The notes under the pieces: model-generated
What the model was told of the DNA's origin: nothing
Databases searched by the model: none
Seen by the model: the letters and a program-made list of their open reading frames with translations, nothing else
Origin: Caldifarciminota bacterium
GTDB taxonomy: Bacteria > Hydrothermota > Tepidihabitantia > SM23-42
Length of the DNA stretch: 64,000 bases
Direction of reading: 5' to 3'
NCBI GenBank assembly: GCA_027026255.1
Contig: JALVOT010000017.1
Coordinates: forward strand, 62,001 to 126,000
Part shown: positions 48,721-58,516 of the stretch, piece by piece
Layout: each line of letters begins with the position of its first letter
Position numbering within the stretch: the stretch's first letter is position 1
Program-made: the position numbers and the translations under genes

Positions 48721-49960
48721 TATACTGGAATCCATAGCCCTTGCCCTTCAGACCTTCAAGACCCATAAGTTACGCTCATTTTTAACAATCCTTGGTGTCA
48801 TTATTGGTGTGAGCACGGTCATCGCCATTCTCTCTCTGATTGAGGGATTGAACCAGGCGGTTACCGGTCAGATTCGTTCCCTTGGTTCGGATGTAATATA
48901 TCTTACAAAATATTCAATGGTGCGAAGGGGACCGGCTGAGATTGAGAAGATTGCGCGGCGTCGGGACTTTACTCCGGATGATGCAATTGCAATCAGTCGT
49001 CTGCCTTCAGTGGCTGCGACTGCCCCGGTAATCGAGAGACAGTGGAATAAATTGAAGTATCATAATAAAGAATCCGGGCAGATTTCCATCATCGGCTCGA
49101 ATCAATATTTTTCAAAGGTGAGCAACCGCACCGTGCAAAGCGGTCGGGACCTGACTGAGAGCGATGTTGCACACAGACGCAATGTCGGAGTAATCGGTTC
49201 CAAAGTGGCGGCTGACCTGTTTGAAGAAGAATCACCGATTGGAAAGGAGTTGACTATCCGGGGTAAACGGATTCGGATTGTCGGGGTATTCGAAGAGAAG
49301 GGCGCCTTTCTTGGTCAGAGTATGGACAATTTTATTCTTGTCCCTTATTCATTCTTTGAGAAACTATTTCCCGGCAAAACCCTTTCGATATTTGACAGGG
49401 CTTTCTCCACCTATTCAATTCATATTATGCCCCGACCGAAGAAGTTGGATTCGGCGATCGATGAGGTGCGGGAATTGATGCGGAGAAGAAGGGGTTTGAC
49501 ATTTGATAAACCGGATGATTTTGAATTGAATACCCAGGAGATGTTACTGGATATTTATCATAGTATTACCCAGGTGGGATTTGTAGCAATTGTCGCCATC
49601 GCGGCGATTTCATTGATTGTTGGGGGAATTGGGATTATGAATATTATGCTCGTTTCAGTAGCGGAAAGGACCCGGGAAATCGGTATCCGCAAGGCGGTCG
49701 GTGCATCAAACAGAAACATCCTACTACAATTTCTCTTTGAATCAGTAGTCCTGGCATTAATAGGTGGAATTATCGGTATCGTCTTTGGAATACTTCTGGC
49801 AAAGTTGATTTCTGCTGTTTCCCCCCTTAAGGCGGCGGTTGCTTTATGGATGGTCCTTTTGGGATTCGGCTTTTCTGCGGCGGTGGGGATTTTCTTCGGT
49901 ATCTACCCGGCGCATCGTGCTGCCGGACTCAATCCGATTGAGGCATTAAGATACGAATAG
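48707..49960 (+). CDS. MacB/FtsX-like ABC transporter permease
   Basis: LRSFLTILGVIIGVSTVIAILSLIEG, GGIGIMNIMLVSVAERTREIGIRKAVGAS. Confidence 0.95.
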   Translation: MVMHNILESIALALQTFKTHKLRSFLTILGVIIGVSTVIAILSLIEGLNQAVTGQIRSLGSDVIYLTKYSMVRRGPAEIEKIARRRDFTPDDAIAISRLPSVAATAPVIERQWNKLKYHNKESGQISIIGSNQYFSKVSNRTVQSGRDLTESDVAHRRNVGVIGSKVAADLFEEESPIGKELTIRGKRIRIVGVFEEKGAFLGQSMDNFILVPYSFFEKLFPGKTLSIFDRAFSTYSIHIMPRPKKLDSAIDEVRELMRRRRGLTFDKPDDFELNTQEMLLDIYHSITQVGFVAIVAIAAISLIVGGIGIMNIMLVSVAERTREIGIRKAVGASNRNILLQFLFESVVLALIGGIIGIVFGILLAKLISAVSPLKAAVALWMVLLGFGFSAAVGIFFGIYPAHRAAGLNPIEALRYE

Positions 49961-49961
49961 G

Positions 49962-52034
49962 TTATCGTATACCTTCAAAGTCTTCCTGAAATTTTGTGCC
50001 TGATTTGAAGATATGAAGGTCACAGGAATCCTTGGGTTCAGTGCCTTTTATGAATATTTCATACCTTGCCTTAGGGCAATATTTTCGCGCCAATTTACCG
50101 GACTTGGTGCATATCCGGCACCAGGCCAGGCCGGACGAAGGTCTGGGAAAGTCTTTGTTCTGAACTGTATCAATATGTGCCATCAGGTCTCCCCATATGG
50201 GCGCTGATACTACACCACCTGTAGCACCCCTGAATATCCTTCGGTTATCATCATAACCAATCCATATCCCACAGGCATAATCCGGTGTAAATCCAATGAA
50301 CCAGGCATCACTGTAATTATTTGTAGTGCCGGTTTTACCTGCAGCCGGCCCTTTATAATATCTTCTAATTCGATATGCGGTTCCCCCATCTACGACAGAA
50401 CGCATAAGGTCCGTCATCACATATGCAGTCTGAGGTGAAATTCTCTTTTCAGGAATCGGATTTGAAGTTTCAATAACTGTGCCATCGCGGTCTGTAATCC
50501 TGCGGATAAGTATCGGTTTCACACTTTCGCCAAGATTGGCAATGGTTCCTGCAGCATTTACCATCTCCAGAAGGTTTACCTCGCAGGCACCGAGTGCCAG
50601 AGAGATAACCGGTAAAAGGGGTGATTCCACACCAAGATTATGGGCATACTGAACCACCAGCTCCGGACCGAGACTGCGTATCAATCTTATTGCAACAAGA
50701 TTGCGGGAAAGTTGTAACGCCTTCCTTAAGGTTATTGGTCCCAAAAATTTTCGGTCATAATTTGAAGGACGATATATAGAATCCACGCCTGGAATCTCTA
50801 AGACAATGGGGAGGTCGAGGACGATATCAGCCGGGGTAAAGCCATTATCAATCGCTGCCGTAAAGACAAATATCTTAAAGGCACTGCCCGCCTGCCTGCG
50901 CGCCTGGGTTGCGCGATTGAATTGGCTCTGGGAAAAATCCCTGCCGCCGATCAATGCCTTCACCTCGCCGGTGTGATAGTCCATAAGCACCAGGGCAGCC
51001 TGGAGATAAGGAATCGCCATTATTGTATCATTTATGCTTAGAGAATCGTATTTTGACTTGGGGTCGGGCAGGTGATAATCTTTTTCCAGTGTGCTCAGAT
51101 GTCGGTTTAAAATCTCTTCGGCAACCCTCTGGATATTGGAATTCATAGTTGTATAGATATTCGCCCCGCTTCGATAGAGAAATTCCGGACCATATTTTAA
51201 TTGCAAATATCTTCTTACCTCTTCAAGGAAATATGGTCCGACCTGTTCTGTTTTATTATGTTCAACAACATTTAATGATTCCTGAACCGCCTTTTGATAC
51301 TGAGTCCGGGTGATTACTTTATTGTCCAGCATCTTTTTAAGAATGAAATTACGCCTCTTCTTTGCCCGGTCCGGATGTTTATATGGCGAGTAGTATTCAG
51401 GTGATTTTGGCAGGGCGATTAGCAGCGCCGATTCACTTATATCAACCGAAGAGATATTTTTATTAAAGTAGTATTTGGCAGCGGTAGCAACACCATAACG
51501 ACCCTGCCCAAAATTAATCTGATTGAGATACATTTCTAAAATCTCATCCTTGGTATATGTTCTCTCAATACGGATTGCCAGTGCAATCTCTTTTAATTTT
51601 CGCACCAGGGTCTGTTCCATCGTGAGAAACATATTTCGGGCAAGTTGCATTGTAATTGTGCTTCCCCCCTGGACGATTCTCATATGAGTGAGGTTCAGTA
51701 AAAATGATTTGAAAAGACGTAAAATATCCACCCCCCAGTGCTTGTAAAAACGTTTATCCTCAATACAGATAAAACCATTTTTCAGATATTCCGGCACCTG
51801 ATCAAGACTTGCCAGTTCCCGCCGTTCAATAAAAAATTCGCGGACCAGATTGCCCTGGTCATCAAAGATTTTTGTTGCAACCGGTGGGGCAAAAAATGAG
51901 ATCGATTCTGCAGGCGGGAGGTCGCTGACAATATATAGATAGGTGCCCAGACCAAAACCCAGCACAAGGGCGAGCACAAAGAGCAGAATCCAGGTGCGAA
52001 GTTTTAGTTTAAAGCCTCTTTTCGGTCTGCGCAT
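49962..52034 (-). CDS. class A penicillin-binding protein (PBP1A family)
   Basis: IEDKRFYKHWGVD, GGSTITMQLARNMF, SRNLVAIRL, GKTGTTNNYSDAWFIGFTPDY. Confidence 0.95.
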   Translation of the reverse strand: MRRPKRGFKLKLRTWILLFVLALVLGFGLGTYLYIVSDLPPAESISFFAPPVATKIFDDQGNLVREFFIERRELASLDQVPEYLKNGFICIEDKRFYKHWGVDILRLFKSFLLNLTHMRIVQGGSTITMQLARNMFLTMEQTLVRKLKEIALAIRIERTYTKDEILEMYLNQINFGQGRYGVATAAKYYFNKNISSVDISESALLIALPKSPEYYSPYKHPDRAKKRRNFILKKMLDNKVITRTQYQKAVQESLNVVEHNKTEQVGPYFLEEVRRYLQLKYGPEFLYRSGANIYTTMNSNIQRVAEEILNRHLSTLEKDYHLPDPKSKYDSLSINDTIMAIPYLQAALVLMDYHTGEVKALIGGRDFSQSQFNRATQARRQAGSAFKIFVFTAAIDNGFTPADIVLDLPIVLEIPGVDSIYRPSNYDRKFLGPITLRKALQLSRNLVAIRLIRSLGPELVVQYAHNLGVESPLLPVISLALGACEVNLLEMVNAAGTIANLGESVKPILIRRITDRDGTVIETSNPIPEKRISPQTAYVMTDLMRSVVDGGTAYRIRRYYKGPAAGKTGTTNNYSDAWFIGFTPDYACGIWIGYDDNRRIFRGATGGVVSAPIWGDLMAHIDTVQNKDFPRPSSGLAWCRICTKSGKLARKYCPKARYEIFIKGTEPKDSCDLHIFKSGTKFQEDFEGIR

Positions 52035-53073
52035 CGAATAGATAAATTTTATCCTGTGGAACCTTTAACTTAAATGATTCTTCAGGCTCAGGATATAGGT
52101 CAGGAGGGATACGTGCACACAATGTTATCCCTTCACAATGGCCGTAGATATATTTTTCGTTTCCCATTGGTTGAATTAAATCAACAATAATTTCAATCTC
52201 CAAACCATCTTCAGAAAAATCATCCGGTCTGATTCCCAATTCCACCTCTTTGCCTGCCGATGATAAAAACCTTTTTTTCAATTTCAGTTTTAATGGAGGA
52301 TGGACAAAGATTGCTTCTCCGTTATTGTTTTCTATCTTACCCCGGATAAAATTCATCGGCGGGCTGCCGATAAAACCGGCGACAAATTTATTATCAGGGT
52401 TATTATAGAGGGTGAGAGGGTCGGCAATCTGCTGGACCTCACCGTCCTTAAGCACAATGATCTTCTGTCCCAGAGTCATCGCCTCAACCTGATCATGGGT
52501 TACATAGATGATTGTAGCAGATAGTCTTTTATGAATTCGTGCCAGTTCAGTTCTCATCTGAACCCTCAATGTTGCATCAAGATTGGATAACGGCTCATCA
52601 AAAAGAAACAACCTTGGTTCTCGAACAATCGCCCTTCCCAGGGCAACCCGCTGGCGCTGACCGCCAGAAAGCTTTGCTGGTTTTCTCTTCAAAAAGCTGG
52701 TAAGACCAAGAATATCGGCGGCATTTTTGACCCGCTTTTCTATCTCATCACTGTCATAGCCGCGCATCTTAAGAGCAAATGCCATATTGTCATATACATT
52801 CATATGGGGATAAAGGGCATAATTCTGAAATACCATTGCCACATTCCGCTCTCCGGGTGATAATTTATCGATACATTCATTATCAATAAAGATATTTCCA
52901 GAGGTAAGCTGCTCAAGCCCGGCGATTAACCTTAAGGTCGTTGTCTTACCGCATCCGGATGGACCGACCAGCACTATAAATTCTTTATCCTTCGCCTGGA
53001 ATGTAATCTCCTTTGCCCCATAGATTTTGTGGTCGAATATTTTTGTCACCTTTTCCAATCTGAGTTCAGCCAC
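52009..53073 (-). CDS. ABC transporter ATP-binding protein, UgpC/MalK type with TOBE
   Basis: GPSGCGKTTTLRLIAGLE, LSGGQRQRVALGRAIVREPRLFLFDEPLSNLDATLR. Confidence 0.93.
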   Translation of the reverse strand: MAELRLEKVTKIFDHKIYGAKEITFQAKDKEFIVLVGPSGCGKTTTLRLIAGLEQLTSGNIFIDNECIDKLSPGERNVAMVFQNYALYPHMNVYDNMAFALKMRGYDSDEIEKRVKNAADILGLTSFLKRKPAKLSGGQRQRVALGRAIVREPRLFLFDEPLSNLDATLRVQMRTELARIHKRLSATIIYVTHDQVEAMTLGQKIIVLKDGEVQQIADPLTLYNNPDNKFVAGFIGSPPMNFIRGKIENNNGEAIFVHPPLKLKLKKRFLSSAGKEVELGIRPDDFSEDGLEIEIIVDLIQPMGNEKYIYGHCEGITLCARIPPDLYPEPEESFKLKVPQDKIYLFDAQTEKRL

Positions 53074-53896
53074 TTTCCCAGATAATATTTAATATTTTAA
53101 TCAAAATATTGCGCATCTCTTTTCTTGAGACAACAAGGTCGACCAGACCATGTTCAAGCATAAACTTAGACCGTTGAAATCCTGGAGGGAGTTTTTCTCC
53201 AATGGTCTGCTCAATCACCCGGGGTCCGGTAAATCCCAGGAGGGCGCCGGGTTCAGCAATTATTATATCACCGAGTGAGGCATAGGATGCCATAACCCCG
53301 GCAGTAGTCGGGTGGGTAAGGATTGACAAAAATGGGATTCTTTCTTTTGCCAAGAGGGCAAGTTCCGCCGAGGTCTTTGCCATCTGCATTAAAGAAAAAA
53401 TACCTTCCTGCATCCGGGCACCACCGGATGCCGAGAGGATGATCAAAGGGAAGCGTCTTGCCCGGGCCAATCTGATTGCCCGGGCGATCTTTTCACCCAC
53501 TACCGAACCCATACTTCCGCCCATAAATCCGAAATCCATTGCGGTAAACACTACCGGGATTCCACCGATTCGGGCAAGACCGTAAACAACAGCATCTTTC
53601 ATACCGGTCTTTTTCTGGGCAGATTTTATCTTCTTTTTATATTCTGGAAAGTTAAGTGGGTCAACAGCTTCCAGGTCTTTATCCTTCTCATCCAGGTGGG
53701 CATCATCCAGAAGCAGGGTAATATAGTTTCGACAGCCAATCCTGAAATGGAAATTGCACCGGGGGCAGATCCAGAGGTTTTTTTGTAATTCTTTACGATA
53801 AAGAATTTCACCACATGGCTCACACTTCACCCAGAGGCCGTCAGGTAACTTGAGTTTCTCCTCAGGCCTTGCCTTAACCTTTTTCCGAAACCACAT
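53066..53896 (-). CDS. accD: acetyl-CoA carboxylase carboxyltransferase subunit beta
   Basis: zinc ribbon CEPCGEILYRKELQKNLWICPRC; GGSMGSVVGEKIARAIRLA; SASGGARMQEG. Confidence 0.95.
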   Translation of the reverse strand: MWFRKKVKARPEEKLKLPDGLWVKCEPCGEILYRKELQKNLWICPRCNFHFRIGCRNYITLLLDDAHLDEKDKDLEAVDPLNFPEYKKKIKSAQKKTGMKDAVVYGLARIGGIPVVFTAMDFGFMGGSMGSVVGEKIARAIRLARARRFPLIILSASGGARMQEGIFSLMQMAKTSAELALLAKERIPFLSILTHPTTAGVMASYASLGDIIIAEPGALLGFTGPRVIEQTIGEKLPPGFQRSKFMLEHGLVDLVVSRKEMRNILIKILNIIWESG

Positions 53897-54042
53897 AGTA
53901 TCTATTCTAACTCAATTTATAAGATTGTCAATAATGTTTATGCGGAATCAGCAATAATAAAGGATTGGCCGCAGTGGCCCGATATCAAGAAGGAAAAAAC
54001 AGGAAAGATTTTATATGTTGAAATCTATCTGAATCTTTTTGC

Positions 54043-54071
54043 TTGACAGACCGATTACCGACATATATAAT
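54043..54071 (+). promoter_or_regulatory. perfect-consensus promoter TTGACA-N17-TATAAT
   Basis: TTGACA 54043-54048; TATAAT 54066-54071. Confidence 0.8.
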
Positions 54072-54095
54072 TAGCGGTTTCAAAAGGAGGTTAAA

Positions 54096-54257
54096 ATGAA
54101 ATTTTTATTTATCGCCTTAATTGTGGTTATCTTATTCTGGCTTATCTCAATATTCATCCAGCATGCAGATAAGGCGAAACGGGAGCGGCTGATAAAGAAA
54201 CGGTTAGAAGAGAAGAAAAGGGAGGAAGCGGAAAAGGAAAAGGGCATCTTTAGATAG
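54096..54257 (+). CDS. 53-aa membrane microprotein
   Basis: MKFLFIALIVVILFWLISIFIQHADKAKRERLIKKRLEEKKREEAEKEKGIFR; AAAGGAGGT SD, strong promoter. Confidence 0.75.
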   Translation: MKFLFIALIVVILFWLISIFIQHADKAKRERLIKKRLEEKKREEAEKEKGIFR

Positions 54258-54395
54258 TCTATTTTTAGGCACCGCAGATATTTTAATAAAATATGCAGAT
54301 GCGTTGAGTTCTGTTTTTATTTATTTCCACTTTTTATCGGTAAAAATGTAATATTCTATATTTTAATCGCAACTCAAACCAGATTAAAGAATCAT

Positions 54396-55688
54396 CTATA
54401 CTGAGATGACCTCAATGAATTTATCCACAACCTCCTCATCAAGTTGAGTTCCTTTTACCTTTTCCAGCTCCTTAATTGCCTCTTCTTTGGTTCTGGCAGG
54501 ACGGTATGGCCTTTCTGAACGCATCGCATCATAGGCGTCAGCAACCGCCAGGATTCGTGCGAGAAGTGGAATATCCTCCCGCTTTCTTCCATTAGGATAA
54601 CCCTTACCATCCACCCGCTCGTGATGATAATAGATAATATCAAGGATATTACGAAAATCACTCACTGAACTCAATATCTGTCGGGCGACGACCGGATGCT
54701 GATATATATATTCTTTTTCTTCAGCGGTCAGGGCTGAAGATTTATTCAGTATACCATCAGGAATACTTATCTTACCAATATCGTGGAGTAAGGCGGCCTG
54801 TTTTAACAATTCAACCTGGCTTCGAGGTAACCCCATGGCGTTGGCGATTTTAACGGCATACGCCATAACCCTGAGGGCATGGCCTGCAGTGTAATGGTCT
54901 TTGGCGTCAAGGGTTTTGGCGATGAGATTAACAAACTCGACAAAACTCTTGTTTGACTTCCTTACGAGTTCATCAATCTCGGTATAGGACTTTGTAAGGG
55001 CACTCAATACCCCGGAGTAACGGGAAAGGAATGTCCAGGCAAAACCCACGGCAAGGACGAACATACCGAAGATAAACGGTTCGCTAATTCCCGGGATAAG
55101 TATGGAATGGGTTACAATATCATAGAAATCGACGAGCCCACCGAAGATACATATACCAACTCCGACAAAGAGCGGATAATAATTTACTTCTGTGCCTTCC
55201 TCTTTTTTTATCATCATAATCATATATATATAAAAAATTATCAAGATAATAACCAGCAATCCGATTGATGGATAAAAAAGTGGTCCGGGTGCGGCTCGTA
55301 TCAGCCCCCTGTTCATAATCGGTTTATTGATTATAATCAGGTCGCTGAAACCGATTAGTGCAAAAACCGCCAGGGTTATAATCCTTAATACCCAGCGGAG
55401 ACTAACCGGCATCTGCTTCTTCGTAATACTGATCACCAGAATCGGTGCAGTATAAATAAGAGAAAATACACCGATATATTCAAACTTATTCCAGAATAGC
55501 GCCCACATCACTTCTGGTTTCAACTCAATATGAAATTGGGCGAATATAATGGCGGATGTCGAGAGGAAAAAAAGTCCTGCGTCGAAAAATTCCCTGGCTT
55601 TACGATTTTTAAAGTAGAGATAAAATAATCCCATAGCAAATAAGGTATTAACAATTCCAAATGCCAGGGTGATTTTTTGGGTCAGCAT
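54396..55688 (-). CDS. HD-GYP domain protein with N-terminal 7TM sensor-like region
   Basis: HDIGKISIPDGILNKSSALTAEEKEYIYQHPVVARQIL, YHHERVDGKGYPNG, LARILAVADAYDAMRS. Confidence 0.93.
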   Translation of the reverse strand: MLTQKITLAFGIVNTLFAMGLFYLYFKNRKAREFFDAGLFFLSTSAIIFAQFHIELKPEVMWALFWNKFEYIGVFSLIYTAPILVISITKKQMPVSLRWVLRIITLAVFALIGFSDLIIINKPIMNRGLIRAAPGPLFYPSIGLLVIILIIFYIYMIMMIKKEEGTEVNYYPLFVGVGICIFGGLVDFYDIVTHSILIPGISEPFIFGMFVLAVGFAWTFLSRYSGVLSALTKSYTEIDELVRKSNKSFVEFVNLIAKTLDAKDHYTAGHALRVMAYAVKIANAMGLPRSQVELLKQAALLHDIGKISIPDGILNKSSALTAEEKEYIYQHPVVARQILSSVSDFRNILDIIYYHHERVDGKGYPNGRKREDIPLLARILAVADAYDAMRSERPYRPARTKEEAIKELEKVKGTQLDEEVVDKFIEVISV

Positions 55689-55762
55689 TGTCTAATATAC
55701 CTGTTTTTTTTGATTTGTCAATAAATATTTGACAATCCTGTAAGATTATCTATAATAAATTG

Positions 55763-58516
55763 ATGAAGGTTAAGGTAATTCCAATTGACGCCCCATTCCT
55801 TCGCACACTGGCTGAATACCTATGCGGAAAATTTTCTGAGTTGCTTCCTGACTTTTCCCGGATACTCATTGTATTTCCATCCCAGCGGAATAAATACTAT
55901 TTTCGGCGCTACCTGCTTGAGGCATCAAAAAAGAGAGGTATCATCCTGCCTGCAATGCACACCATCGATGAACTCATTAATCACTACTATCAATCTTTCG
56001 AGGGCAAAAAAGGATTAACCCTGAATAAACTCGAGAGAAATTTCATTTTAAAATATACGATTGACAAACTAAGGATTGAATTCTGGAGGGAACTACCCTT
56101 TTTAAACTTTTTATCCATAGGCGACCGTCTGCAGAGTTTCTTTGATGAACTTGCCCGGGAAAGGGTTGGTCTTAATCAGATTGAAGAAGTTGTTCTTAAC
56201 GGTCATTATCCTGAGCGTTATGTAAAAAATGAACTGCCGATTATAAAAGAGATATTTAAAAATTATCGTCGGCATATAAAAGAGCAAGGATTTTTTGATG
56301 AAGTCGACCGGTGTAATCTCGTCTATGAAAAATTTTCCGCCCGAATATTTAAAGCATATAAATATATCTGTATCGCCGGTCTTGTGGCGGCGACTACATT
56401 AGAAAACAGATTACTTAAAGAAATATTAAAAAATTTAAACAGTGAATTAATCCTCCATTCCGAATCTGAGAAACTAAAGGTTGGAGGTTATGTAGAAAAT
56501 CCATTCTACCAGCACCATAAGATTCTAAAGAATTTAGAAACTGAAGAGGTTATAGAGATATCGTCTTTTTCACCACCCAAAACCCCGAAGCCGAATATCC
56601 ATTTAATACGGACTGAATCGATTGCTGAACAGAGTGCCGGCATCAGTCAGATTCTTTCACGGATAAAAAACTATTATGAACCGCACCGTATTGCCATTAT
56701 TATTACAGATGAATCAACAATCTATTCCATCACCGAAGCCGTAAAGGGAAGCGGATTAGAATATAACATCTCTATCGGTCTGCCTTTCAGTCATTCACTA
56801 CTCTATTCATTTCTTGACCAATTAATCTCGGCGATAACAAAGAATCTCCATTTCCAGGAATTCTTCGCCTTTTTGAAACATCCGCTGGTGAAAAATGCGG
56901 TCATTGGAGATAATCCATTAAGACCACTTATTTATCGACTTATAGAAAAAATGGTAAAGGATAAGGCAAATTATTTTACATCCGAAGAGTATACCAATAA
57001 TAATTTTGAGCCCTTAATTAAATTCATCACCGAATGCATCGATAAGGTTTCTAAAAGAATGGAAATCCGTGAATATATCAATAATATAATCGAACTTCTT
57101 AATAGAATATTGATTTATAATCAGGAATTTCTCGCTTCCGGTGCCCTGGGTATAAATGAATTCTTTGAGCGGTTGAATTCATTGAGTAAATTGAGGATTC
57201 CCGGGGCCGTTATTGAACCGGGAATGGATACACTAAAATTTATCTTGAGGGTGCTCAGGGATGAAAAATTTCATATTCGGGGCGAACCGATGAGAGGTAT
57301 CCAGGTCATTGGACTTCTTGAGGCAAGAAATCTTGATTTTGATTGTATTATTCTACCGTCAATGAATGAAGGGGTCTTTCCGGCACGAAGTGAAAAGGAT
57401 TTATTTGTTAACCAGGCGGTAAGAAAAAAACTCGGGCTCCCATATGATAAAGAAAGGGAAAATCTTTATTACTACTATTTTGAGGAAATGAGAGCCGGGA
57501 AAAAAGAGGTTTTTATAATCTATGTTGAGGAAAAGAAGAAGGATATCCCCTCACGCTTTGTCAATTTTCTATTTGATGAAGGAAAGGAGATTCATCGTTC
57601 CCGGCTGGAAATTAAGGGTGTCAATATTCGCACCATAAAAAGGATGGTGAAAAAGGATTTTACGGTCTTAAGGACATTGGAAAGATTATTGGCGAAAAAA
57701 ATTTCGCCTACGGATCTTAAAAATTATCGAGAATGCCCTTATCGATTTTACCTCAGTTATGTGCTTAATATAGAAGAACCAGAAGAGATTGTTGAAGAAG
57801 CCGGACCCCGGGAATGGGGAATAATTTTACATTATGCCCTTAAGGAATTCTATAAATACGACTTCCCTTCCGGTTTTACTGAAGCGCAGCTTACCCGGGC
57901 ACAAAAAAAATTGGCGTATAGACTTGATTATGCCCTGAAGAAGCATATCGCCCGGAAGCCTGCATCAACCACAGTATTCAATTTGAAAGACCAAAAAAGC
58001 ATATTGAATGAATTTTTAAGGAATGAGATTAAAAGATTTAAAGAAGGCTATCGCATTGACCGCGCCGTCCTGGAAGGAAAATTGGATTATCAGATAATTT
58101 ACAATGGACATAGCATCCAATTTAAAGGGTTTTTAGACCGCGTTGATCAATATCAGGGCAGATTCTATATCATCGATTACAAAAGGAGCGCCCCGGACAA
58201 AAAGGATTATAAAATTGGTAAAGATTTTAAGGAATTTCAATTACCCCTGTATGCAATAATACTCTCCAGGGATCGGCCGGAGATGGTATGTGGTATGGCA
58301 TACTATCAATTATCAAAAGAGATTAAAATGTATAGTATTGTGTCTGACCGGAATGAAATTGTCCCGTATCTGAATGATTTTAAAGAAAAGATTCTTAAAC
58401 CTACAATTGATGAAATCTTCAACCCTGAGAAGGATTTTTATCAAACCGATAATCCCGATAATTGTAAATATTGTTCATATAAATCTCTGTGCGGGGTAGA
58501 ATATGGAAGGGATTAA
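55763..58516 (+). CDS. AddB-like PD-(D/E)XK exonuclease/helicase-related protein
   Basis: 918 aa ORF overlapping an AddA-like helicase; C-terminal KNYRECPYRFYLSYVL, FKGFLDRVDQYQGRFYIIDYKRS, CKYCSYKSLCG. Confidence 0.85.
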   Translation: MKVKVIPIDAPFLRTLAEYLCGKFSELLPDFSRILIVFPSQRNKYYFRRYLLEASKKRGIILPAMHTIDELINHYYQSFEGKKGLTLNKLERNFILKYTIDKLRIEFWRELPFLNFLSIGDRLQSFFDELARERVGLNQIEEVVLNGHYPERYVKNELPIIKEIFKNYRRHIKEQGFFDEVDRCNLVYEKFSARIFKAYKYICIAGLVAATTLENRLLKEILKNLNSELILHSESEKLKVGGYVENPFYQHHKILKNLETEEVIEISSFSPPKTPKPNIHLIRTESIAEQSAGISQILSRIKNYYEPHRIAIIITDESTIYSITEAVKGSGLEYNISIGLPFSHSLLYSFLDQLISAITKNLHFQEFFAFLKHPLVKNAVIGDNPLRPLIYRLIEKMVKDKANYFTSEEYTNNNFEPLIKFITECIDKVSKRMEIREYINNIIELLNRILIYNQEFLASGALGINEFFERLNSLSKLRIPGAVIEPGMDTLKFILRVLRDEKFHIRGEPMRGIQVIGLLEARNLDFDCIILPSMNEGVFPARSEKDLFVNQAVRKKLGLPYDKERENLYYYYFEEMRAGKKEVFIIYVEEKKKDIPSRFVNFLFDEGKEIHRSRLEIKGVNIRTIKRMVKKDFTVLRTLERLLAKKISPTDLKNYRECPYRFYLSYVLNIEEPEEIVEEAGPREWGIILHYALKEFYKYDFPSGFTEAQLTRAQKKLAYRLDYALKKHIARKPASTTVFNLKDQKSILNEFLRNEIKRFKEGYRIDRAVLEGKLDYQIIYNGHSIQFKGFLDRVDQYQGRFYIIDYKRSAPDKKDYKIGKDFKEFQLPLYAIILSRDRPEMVCGMAYYQLSKEIKMYSIVSDRNEIVPYLNDFKEKILKPTIDEIFNPEKDFYQTDNPDNCKYCSYKSLCGVEYGRD

